64,000 bases of DNA, from positions 1-64,000 of the forward strand of contig JADGNZ010000013.1 in assembly GCA_017883205.1 (NCBI GenBank), written 5' to 3'. Below are positions 23,391 to 30,612 of this stretch, piece after piece. Every line of letters starts with the position of its first letter. Position 1 is the stretch's first letter. The DNA is from Thermoanaerobaculia bacterium. GTDB lineage: Bacteria > Acidobacteriota > Thermoanaerobaculia > Gp7-AA8. The notes below the pieces were generated by a model. That model did no database searches and was not told where the DNA came from. It saw only the letters and a list, made by a program, of their open reading frames with translations. Both the position numbers and the translations under genes were made by a program.

Positions 23391-25471
23391 CAGAAGGTCA
23401 GAATCACATTCGTGAAGACGTGAACGAGCGGACGGTCTCTCTCATAAATGTCTTTGAATCCTCGGCCCGGCAAAAACAGCGCCGAGCCACCGACGATGAC
23501 GACGTTCTGATTCAGGAGCGGGCGGTAGCGAAGTCCGATCGAGAGGTCGGTGCCGAGCTCTTTGTGGATGTTGCCCTGAAAGAGAATCGCTTCGACCGAT
23601 TGCACCGCATCGAAGCGGATGTAGTTGCCGGTGAAGATCGCTTTCAGGCGCGGCGTGACATCGACGTCGAGGCCCGCGCTCGCGATCTGAACTCCAGGAT
23701 TGACATACTGCGGCTGTCCCTCATCCTTCGAACTGCGCAGGCTGGTCAGCAGCGAACCGCGCTCGACGAGCGCGACGCCGGTGCCCGCGAGCCGAATGCC
23801 GAGTCGATTGAAGAAGGAGAATCCGCCGCCTGCGAAGTTGGGACTGTCGAAGATCGCGTCGAAGCCGGTGGCCTTGCGGTCGCGCGGGCTGCGGTCGCCC
23901 GATGCGTAGAAGAACGCCAGCCGAGGACGGATCCAGTCGCGGTCGTAGGAGACTTCGAGCGCTGCGCTGCCAGCTCCGATCCTGACACCGTTTCCGTCTT
24001 TGAGGCGCGGATCGGGCCCGGCGATCGGATTGAGATCGTCGTGACCGAAGACGTAGTAGACGGCGTGATCGACATTGAAACGGCCGATGTGGCCAAGTCC
24101 TGATTCGCCGAGGTACGTTGCGCGAATCTCGTGCGGCGTGAAGACGCCGACCGGCGCAGGTCGCACGAGGATGCCGTTGCGGTCGTAGTGGAACGTCGCC
24201 TCATCGCGAACGTAGTGGACGCTGAACTGCTGCGTGTAGCCGTGGACGAGGAAGTCCTGCAGATAGATGTTCGCGATCGCGACCTGCTGATCGCGAAGCT
24301 GCATCGTGTTCAGGCCCGAGTTGGTGTCTTTCTCCAACCGGTCGAAGACGGCCACGTTGTACTGATAGCGATTCGAGGCGAAGTTGCCGAAGACGCGGGC
24401 GCCGAGGTTCGTATCGTTGAAGATGAAGCCGCGGAAGTCGCTGTTGAACGGCTGCGAACCGACACGGATCGAGATGAAGTCGTAGTTCGGCGAGACGTCC
24501 TTGAGCTTGCGCTCGTAGAAAAACTCCTGCAGTGAGAGCGCGCCGTCGGTGCGCGACGTGCCGCGAGTAACGTCAGGCTTGACCAGCCCGTTCTCGCGAA
24601 GGTGAACGTAGTTCAGATTGCCGATCAGCGTGGCCTTGAAGCGCTGCATGATCGGCTTGAACGCCGTGTCGCCCTGGAAGAGATCGAACGAGGCGATGAG
24701 GTTCTCGTTGAAGAGGTTCTGGTTGTCCTTTCCGAACACCGTGATCGACGTCGGCTTGACCGCGCTGACTCCGGATGGCGTCGGCAACGTTCGCGACTCC
24801 GCGAGCGTGTCGCTGATTCCGGTGAAGTCGAAGAACCAGTCTTTGCCGAAGATCGGCAGGTCGCCTTTGATGAGGTTCTGGTTGTACGGGTCGAGCGTCG
24901 CGCCGTTCTTGCCGATGGCGCGAGCCTTTGCCTTCTCGGTGAGCTCGTACGGCGGCGGCGCGATCCTCCAGCGATCCGTCATCTCCTGATACGCCTCGGG
25001 ATGCGGAATCTCCGGTGTGCCGTAGCGCAGCACCGGCTCGATGATCGGCTGCCGCTGCACGTTGCCGGGAAGCTGCACGCGCAGGAGTTGCGTCGCCGTG
25101 ACGCCACCGGATGTTGCTGTGATCGTCCACGTACCAGTCTTCACCGGCGGAGTCCAGATCAGCGTCCAATGTCCGGTCGTGTCGGCGGTGGTTTGTCCGT
25201 TGCCCGATTTCTCAATTGCGATTGCGATCACGGCGCCGGGCGCCGACGTTCCCGTCAGCATGAACGGCACGCCCTCGGCGTAGACCGGTTGGTCGTCGTT
25301 GATGGTGATGGTGTTTGCGGGTTGCGCGAATGCGGATGTGGCGAGTAGCGCCAAAGCAACGAAGAAAAACGAAGCGAAACGTAGGTCGGACTCTCTAGTC
25401 CGACCAATCGCGCCATGGAGTCGGACTGGAGAGTCCGACCTACGTTTCCTTCCGGCGTCGTTTACGGACAC
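23390..25471 (-). CDS. Outer-membrane beta-barrel protein with N-terminal Ig-like domain
   Basis: A 693-residue protein. After a signal peptide core (FFFVALALLATSAFAQ) comes an Ig-like domain of about 90 residues (APGAVIAIAIEKSGNG; TGTWTITATSGGVTA). A long barrel-type region of alternating aromatic strands follows, ending in FTNVILTF with the terminal Phe of outer-membrane proteins. The start is assigned to GTG at 25471: GGAGG lies six bases upstream and no ATG, and no other GTG, follows it in frame before the signal peptide. The GTG overlaps the end of the upstream gene by ten bases. The resulting long N-region (residues 10-31) is encoded by a palindromic repeat. Beside two multihaem cytochromes, it could be the porin of a porin-cytochrome conduit; this is inference. 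Confidence 0.82.
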   Translation of the reverse strand: MSVNDAGRKRRSDSPVRLHGAIGRTRESDLRFASFFFVALALLATSAFAQPANTITINDDQPVYAEGVPFMLTGTSAPGAVIAIAIEKSGNGQTTADTTGHWTLIWTPPVKTGTWTITATSGGVTATQLLRVQLPGNVQRQPIIEPVLRYGTPEIPHPEAYQEMTDRWRIAPPPYELTEKAKARAIGKNGATLDPYNQNLIKGDLPIFGKDWFFDFTGISDTLAESRTLPTPSGVSAVKPTSITVFGKDNQNLFNENLIASFDLFQGDTAFKPIMQRFKATLIGNLNYVHLRENGLVKPDVTRGTSRTDGALSLQEFFYERKLKDVSPNYDFISIRVGSQPFNSDFRGFIFNDTNLGARVFGNFASNRYQYNVAVFDRLEKDTNSGLNTMQLRDQQVAIANIYLQDFLVHGYTQQFSVHYVRDEATFHYDRNGILVRPAPVGVFTPHEIRATYLGESGLGHIGRFNVDHAVYYVFGHDDLNPIAGPDPRLKDGNGVRIGAGSAALEVSYDRDWIRPRLAFFYASGDRSPRDRKATGFDAIFDSPNFAGGGFSFFNRLGIRLAGTGVALVERGSLLTSLRSSKDEGQPQYVNPGVQIASAGLDVDVTPRLKAIFTGNYIRFDAVQSVEAILFQGNIHKELGTDLSIGLRYRPLLNQNVVIVGGSALFLPGRGFKDIYERDRPLVHVFTNVILTF
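25381..25443. repeat. GTAGGTCGGACT palindromic repeat within a signal region
   Basis: Arms at 25381-25404 and 25420-25443 match in 23 of 24 positions around a 15-base loop. Given the GTG start at 25471, it is translated as residues 10-31 of the barrel protein. It sits right after the stop codon of the upstream gene. Confidence 0.9.
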
Positions 25472-27285
25472 GGTTTGCCTCCGCACTCGGTGACACCTTC
25501 GGGGCTTCGCGGGAACTTGAACATGGGAAGCCGTGCGTCGTTGATCTTGAGCTGATCGGCCCACTTGTCGGTTGGCGGCAGGAATTCGCCGGCGCCGAGG
25601 TAGGTGACGTAGTCGTCTTGTTCGATGCCGTCGCCGCTGACGCCGAGTCCGCCGACGAGCTTGCCGTTCTGCACGAGCGGCGTCGCGCCGCCGAAGAACG
25701 TGATGCCGTTCTGATTGTCGTTCGGCGCCTGCGACCCCTGGCTGCACGGCTTGGCGATGTTCGGCAGGAACAACGTCGCGTACCACGGTCCCGGTTTTGG
25801 ATCGAACACGCTCGAGTCGATTCCGGGCGGATAGAACGGCTGCGCGCCGAATCCGAGCGTTCGCGTCGTGACCCAGTAGCCGGCAGGAATGCCGGGCAGA
25901 TCGTTGCGCACGTTTGGATCACTGCTGTTGAAGTAGACGACGTTGCGCGCCTTGGCTGGAACGACATCGACGGCGTCGAAGAGCGCGTCGGGCATCCGGT
26001 AGTGCGCGAGCAGCGTGCCGTCGAGATCGGCGACGGAGATGACCATGCGCGAGTAGCTGCTGAGCGGCAGCCGCACCTGCGCACGCGTCTTCTTCGATGC
26101 CGCGACGGAACGTTGGACGATGGCATCGACCTGCGCGGCGGTCAGTCCGCCCGGGAATGAGCTGGCGTTCGGACCGACGAGATATCCGTGCGGCGGGCAG
26201 CCGCCGTTGAACGGGCCGTAAACGAACGTTCCGCCTGTGAATCCAACAGCGGAACCGGGCGATGTGCCCGTCAACTGCTGCAGCCCGACCGGCAGTCCAT
26301 CGGTGTTGAATCGCAGCTTCTGATCCGGCCCGATGAACGGCAGGCGGATCCCGTCGATGAAGACGTTCTGCGGATCCGGCAGCGGATAGTTCGGCAGCGG
26401 GATGATCGGTGCGACGCCGGCGTTGAGTGGCCCGAACGCGCCGGTGACCGCGGCGAACTCGTCAAGCTGCGAATCGCCGGGAATGCCGGCAACGCCGATG
26501 GCGCCGAGAAGCTTGCCGGTTCTGGCGATGCCCTGCTTGACCGCGCTGACGTCGAGGATGCGGTAGAGAGGAATGCCGCCCGCGTCGATAGGACGGTTAT
26601 CCACTTCCTGCGGGTACGGCGGATCGTCAGGCAGAATTTTCCCGGTGACGAGGCCGGGCCCGCAGCCGGATCGGTCGGTTGCCGGGCACGGTTTCGGAGC
26701 GCCGGTGAACGAGGCGAACTGCCCGATCGATTTCGCCCGCGGAATGCACTGGTTGGTGTTCCAGAGAGCGTTGAGCCCGCATCCGCGGTTGGATTGCTCG
26801 ATGCCGTACAGCGCGCCGACCGGTGCGTTGACGACGCCCGGTGGAAAGTGAACCTGCGCAATCGTGCGCACGGTGCGCGACGAGAGCGGCGCCTGACTGT
26901 TGCTGAAGAACGCGGCGGTGCGGGCGACGCCGAGGGCGACGTCATCGTTGGCCGGGTTGGCGTTGGCCTGGCGGAACAGCGCCACCGGACGGCCGGTGCG
27001 GTCGACGATCGCAATCGTCGCGGTGTCGCCGGCGAGCGCCGTCGCCGCCGCCTGCACGATTGCAGTCGCTTCGGCCTTCGACATCGCGCTGAACGATTCG
27101 GGCGTGCCGCTGCCGACCGTACCGTCGGTGCAGACATCGGGAACAGCGGCGGTCAGAGGGATGGCGCACGAGGGAGGATCGGGCACCGTCGCCAGCACAT
27201 TCGCGCGCCTTCCCGGAGTGCGGCCCTGCGCAAGGCACACGGTGGCGGCCGAAAAAATGAGGATTGATGTGACGCTCGGACGCAT
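25462..27285 (-). CDS. Secreted two-domain GlcG/HbpS-like protein
   Basis: A 607-residue exported protein with two copies of the GlcG/HbpS (DUF336) fold. The first copy includes MSKAEATAIVQAAATAL and TIAIVDRTGRPVALFRQ; the second includes LTAAQVDAIVQRSVAAS and VISVADLDGTLLAHYRMPDA, with NGKLVGGLGVSGDGIEQDD near the end. HbpS-type proteins bind haem, and some sense redox stress. Eight or more cysteines suggest disulfides in the periplasm. The start at 27285 is chosen for the strong GGGAGGGAG upstream and an immediate signal peptide (MRPSVTSILIFSAATVCLAQ). Position in a multihaem-cytochrome operon suggests a haem-handling or redox role; this is not demonstrated. Confidence 0.83.
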   Translation of the reverse strand: MRPSVTSILIFSAATVCLAQGRTPGRRANVLATVPDPPSCAIPLTAAVPDVCTDGTVGSGTPESFSAMSKAEATAIVQAAATALAGDTATIAIVDRTGRPVALFRQANANPANDDVALGVARTAAFFSNSQAPLSSRTVRTIAQVHFPPGVVNAPVGALYGIEQSNRGCGLNALWNTNQCIPRAKSIGQFASFTGAPKPCPATDRSGCGPGLVTGKILPDDPPYPQEVDNRPIDAGGIPLYRILDVSAVKQGIARTGKLLGAIGVAGIPGDSQLDEFAAVTGAFGPLNAGVAPIIPLPNYPLPDPQNVFIDGIRLPFIGPDQKLRFNTDGLPVGLQQLTGTSPGSAVGFTGGTFVYGPFNGGCPPHGYLVGPNASSFPGGLTAAQVDAIVQRSVAASKKTRAQVRLPLSSYSRMVISVADLDGTLLAHYRMPDALFDAVDVVPAKARNVVYFNSSDPNVRNDLPGIPAGYWVTTRTLGFGAQPFYPPGIDSSVFDPKPGPWYATLFLPNIAKPCSQGSQAPNDNQNGITFFGGATPLVQNGKLVGGLGVSGDGIEQDDYVTYLGAGEFLPPTDKWADQLKINDARLPMFKFPRSPEGVTECGGKPCP

Positions 27286-27308
27286 CCGCGGTCTCCCTCC
27301 CCTTTCCG

Positions 27309-29549
27309 TCAAATCTGATACACGAACGTTGCAGCGTTGTCGGCAAGCACGAGGATATCGCCTCGCTTGAGCTGGTGCTCCGTGATCCGTTCACCGCCGG
27401 CCTTCCCGAGGAAGGTACCGTTGGTCGAATTCTGATCGATGGCCATTACCTTACCATCACGCGGGATGATTCGAATATGACGTTTTGATATCCGCTTGTC
27501 GGGAATGGCCACTTGTGAGAGCGCTGGGTCACGGCCTATATAAAGACCGCTTTCCTCAATAATGAAACGCTGACCCTCGAGCACGCCGCTCGTGCATTGA
27601 ATCAACCCATACCACTGCACCATGACCGTCGCTCCGCCCTCGGCCTGCTGCGTTGGCCTGGGCGCCATGCTCGTCGCATCGTTGTCCGGTTTCGGCGCAG
27701 GTGCTGGCGGCGCTGGAGCCGCAGCCGCCTCGGCGGGCTGCAACGGCGGAATCTTCGCAGAAGGACCTTCACGTGGCGCGGCGCCGCGCACTCCGGCTGC
27801 ACGGTCGAGCTCCCCGGCTCTGATTCGTTGAACGAGCGCCAGTCCTGCCGGCACGAGAACGACCAGCAACAGCAGAACAATCGCCCAAAGAAGTACGGTG
27901 TTCAGCATCCCCGCTCCGCCTCCCAAGACATTCACGCGTAACGCCCGCTGTTTGAACGCAGGCGCCATCTTCGTCAACAACAGTCTCGAACGCTCATGAT
28001 ACTCATGACACGTCGCGCAGCTACTGGATGATTTCGCTGACGGTCCGCCGTGGCATCCCGTGCAGTCCTTACGCGACGGCATGAGTACGTCTGCAGTTTT
28101 CGTGCTCTGGCGCGCTTTCTCGTGACATGACTCACACGCGAGATTGCGATGCTCTGTGTGCGAGAACTTCGCGTGCAACAGCCAGCGGGCCGGAATCTCG
28201 GGCGGCTTTGCCGCGATGCGCGTTCCGGCACGCTCGATGACGTGGCACTTGCTGCACTTCGTCTTGATGACCTGCTCGGCGTTGAGGACGGCGCGCTCGT
28301 CGGGAGCGACCGGCGGCCGTGAGGTCAGGATGCGGCGGATCTCATCCGGGCTCTTGCCGACGATGTCGCGATTGCCCGCGTAGGTGGCCAGGACGAAGCC
28401 ATAGACCAGCCCCGGATCGCCGCCGTGCGGCACCTCGACGTCGGGAAAGCGCGGATCGAAGGTCAGCTTGTGGCAGCGCTGGCAGGCGTCGCGGAACTTG
28501 AGAGCGACAGGATCAGCCTTCCCTTTCGTCTCGACCAGCTTGTGGCACTGAACGCACTGCAGTTCTTCGCGCCGCCCTTCACCGTTGAAGATCCCGCCGG
28601 CCTTGAGGTGCAGCGCATGATTGAAACGCAGCGTGTCGGGATCGCTGCGCGGTGAAAAGTCGGGATGCTGTCCGCCGAACGACGTGATCTCGAGCAAATC
28701 CTTCGGTCTCGTCGCGAACAGCGCCGGATCCTTCACGTGCGCGAGCAGATTGCGATGGCACGTCGAGCAGGTTGCGTCCGCCGAGGCCGCGAGCTTGGCC
28801 ACGTCGCGATGCTCCGAATGGCAGTCGGCACACGCCGGCACGCCGGTCTGCTGCTCGGCGTGCGGCAGCTTTCCGTGACATTCGGTGCAACTGGCATCGG
28901 AAACGCCACGCCACGGATCGTGACACGCGCGGCAGTTCTTCGCGATCGGCTCGCCACTGGCGTCTTTTGCGCGCGCATGCGCGGACGACACGCCGCCCGG
29001 CATGAACGCTGTCTGCTTCTCCGGTTTCGTGACTTCCGCAACGACGAGGAAGGCGATGATGAGAAGGATCGCAACCAACGACCGTTTCGTCAGCCATGCG
29101 CGTTTGAGACGGAAGGCATCGACATAATCGACCTTCGGCGCTTTGAGCACGCCGCCTCGCGCGCTGCCAGCACCCGGCGTTGCCACGGACTCTTCCTCGT
29201 CGAAGGCCGCTCCGGCGGCTGCCGCGGTCGAGCTGATCCGGAGAAACAACGGCTTGCCGGGCTCGAGCACCTGCACTTCGATGCGCAGGTCGCCGATCTC
29301 GATCACGTCGGAGCGCGACAACCGTGCCGTCTCAACGGGACGCCTGTTGACGTAGGTGCCGGTGATGCTCCCCTTGTCCGTGATCGTAAAACCGGTGGCA
29401 TCGCCCTCGATAACGGCGTGCTCCAGCGCGACGGCGGGATTCTCCGAGCGCAGCTCCGCATTCGTCCCGCGTCCGATGCGGAGCAACTTGCCCCGCACCT
29501 GCGTCAGGGCCAGCCCGCGGCCCGAAGCGCGCTGGATGACGAAACTCAT
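27309..29549 (-). CDS. FHA - decahaem cytochrome c - FHA membrane protein
   Basis: A 746-residue protein. Residues 1-95 form an FHA domain (IGRG at 25-28; GSITGTYVNRR at 60-70). A transmembrane helix lies at 157-173. Residues 206-515 hold ten CxxCH sites (CRACH, CTECH, CADCH, CSTCH, CVQCH, CQRCH, CSKCH, CESCH, CTGCH, CATCH). A second helix spans 548-574. A proline-alanine linker follows, then a second FHA domain at about 655-746 (YIGRDPAL, ISKRHIRI, NSTNGTFLG). Haems must attach in the periplasm, so both FHA domains should lie in the cytosol and could read a phosphothreonine signal. The start at 29549 opens the first FHA strand directly. A Ser/Thr kinase and another FHA protein are nearby upstream. 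The fusion looks rare. Confidence 0.92.
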   Translation of the reverse strand: MSFVIQRASGRGLALTQVRGKLLRIGRGTNAELRSENPAVALEHAVIEGDATGFTITDKGSITGTYVNRRPVETARLSRSDVIEIGDLRIEVQVLEPGKPLFLRISSTAAAAGAAFDEEESVATPGAGSARGGVLKAPKVDYVDAFRLKRAWLTKRSLVAILLIIAFLVVAEVTKPEKQTAFMPGGVSSAHARAKDASGEPIAKNCRACHDPWRGVSDASCTECHGKLPHAEQQTGVPACADCHSEHRDVAKLAASADATCSTCHRNLLAHVKDPALFATRPKDLLEITSFGGQHPDFSPRSDPDTLRFNHALHLKAGGIFNGEGRREELQCVQCHKLVETKGKADPVALKFRDACQRCHKLTFDPRFPDVEVPHGGDPGLVYGFVLATYAGNRDIVGKSPDEIRRILTSRPPVAPDERAVLNAEQVIKTKCSKCHVIERAGTRIAAKPPEIPARWLLHAKFSHTEHRNLACESCHEKARQSTKTADVLMPSRKDCTGCHGGPSAKSSSSCATCHEYHERSRLLLTKMAPAFKQRALRVNVLGGGAGMLNTVLLWAIVLLLLVVLVPAGLALVQRIRAGELDRAAGVRGAAPREGPSAKIPPLQPAEAAAAPAPPAPAPKPDNDATSMAPRPTQQAEGGATVMVQWYGLIQCTSGVLEGQRFIIEESGLYIGRDPALSQVAIPDKRISKRHIRIIPRDGKVMAIDQNSTNGTFLGKAGGERITEHQLKRGDILVLADNAATFVYQI

Positions 29550-29589
29550 CGGAGGGCTCCCGCGAGCACACGCGCCTCTTCGCGACAAT

Positions 29590-29655
29590 TTGGATGGCGG
29601 CGGGACGCCGCCAGGCCAGCCGCCGAGACGGCGGCGCTCCGGCGCTTCGCGCCAC
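29590..29655. repeat. GC-rich palindromic repeat
   Basis: A GC-rich stretch (ggcggcgggacgccgcc, ccgccgagacggcggcgctcc) between the membrane b-type protein and the FHA-cytochrome genes. It resembles the elements at 3486-3545 and 42425-42495 and fills most of the 106-base gap. Confidence 0.5.
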
Positions 29656-30501
29656 TCACCACGAAATCCTCCCGTAATAGAACACCGCGACGACATGCAC
29701 GATCGCGAACAGCAGCAGCAGGATCGTGAACGGGATGTGGATGTAGAGCCAGAACTCGAGGATGTTCTTGTAGCGCTGTTGATAGATGAGGCGGATCAGC
29801 AGCTCTTTGCGCTGGCGCGAGGCGACGAGAAGTTGACGAAGCTCCTCCTGCTCGTCTTTCTGGACGAGGCCGAGCAGGTTGGCCCAGTCCGCCGTCTGCG
29901 CTTTCCCGCGGCGCATGCGCGCGATCAGCAATCGCCATCCTGCCAGCCATCCCGGCGCAGCCTCGCGAATGAGCTGGTCGTAAATGCGCTGAAATGGCGC
30001 CGATTTCCCCGAGGCGATGCGCGCCATCTGTTTGCCCTGTTGATTGAGCTGATCGGAAATCTCCCCAACCGTCAGGTTCGATTCCACCTCGGTCAACAAA
30101 CGCGGCACGGTGACATAAAGAATCGCGCCCAGGATCCCGCTCAAGACGACAATGGCGACCAGAATCAGCGTCGCCACGGCCACTTTGTCGTGAAAGCGTC
30201 CGCCGGTGTGGAAGACCAGGATGATCAGCACGAGGATGCCGAGGTAGATATGAGACTGCATCCATTGCTCGACCGTGCCGAACGTCGAGCGATACCAGCG
30301 CTTGCGAATGCCGAAGAACGCCAGGAGGAAGCAGAGAAAAAAGCCCGCAATCCCGTAGATCAACCCCATGCGCGAGCCGCCGTGCGGGTACTCGCGCTGC
30401 GCGTACCAGATGAACGACGCCGTCGCGGCGATCAACAGTACGAAGAAGATGCGGCGCCAGAGAACGCCGGAGCGGGCTATGGGCATGCGCGCCCGCCCCA
30501 A
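29656..30501 (-). CDS. Membrane di-haem b-type protein
   Basis: A 281-residue integral membrane protein with about five helices. Two helices carry histidine pairs spaced by 14 residues: H84-H98 and H255-H269. That spacing is typical of bis-histidine b haems stacked across a membrane, so it could pass electrons between a cytosolic donor and periplasmic cytochromes. Between helices four and five is a charged cytosolic segment of about 120 residues. It lies between the gene for the Fe-S flavoprotein upstream and the FHA-cytochrome gene downstream, which supports that role. The start may be the ATG at 30501 or the one at 30486. Haem binding is inferred from spacing only. Confidence 0.78.
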   Translation of the reverse strand: MGRARMPIARSGVLWRRIFFVLLIAATASFIWYAQREYPHGGSRMGLIYGIAGFFLCFLLAFFGIRKRWYRSTFGTVEQWMQSHIYLGILVLIILVFHTGGRFHDKVAVATLILVAIVVLSGILGAILYVTVPRLLTEVESNLTVGEISDQLNQQGKQMARIASGKSAPFQRIYDQLIREAAPGWLAGWRLLIARMRRGKAQTADWANLLGLVQKDEQEELRQLLVASRQRKELLIRLIYQQRYKNILEFWLYIHIPFTILLLLFAIVHVVAVFYYGRISW

Positions 30502-30507
30502 CGGATC

Positions 30508-30593
30508 AGGGAGTCGGGAGTCGGGAGTCGGGGGTCGGAGAATGGCGTCCGATGCCAGTCTTCGACCCCCGACCCCCGACTCCCGACTCCCGA
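30508..30593. repeat. GGGAGTCGGGAGTCGGG inverted repeat
   Basis: G-rich arm at 30508-30538 (repeated gggagtc units) and complementary C-rich arm at 30564-30593. Several runs of three or more G could also form a quadruplex. Related strings occur at 45326-45382, 46356-46388, 53371-53401 and 53502-53520. It separates the first two genes of the electron-transfer operon. Confidence 0.75.
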
Positions 30594-30612
30594 ATCATTC
30601 AACATTGCACAC

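Noticed and set aside
21264-23423. Open frame of 719 codons on the plus strand
   Set aside because: Antisense of the decahaem cytochrome, whose ten CxxCH sites prove the real strand.
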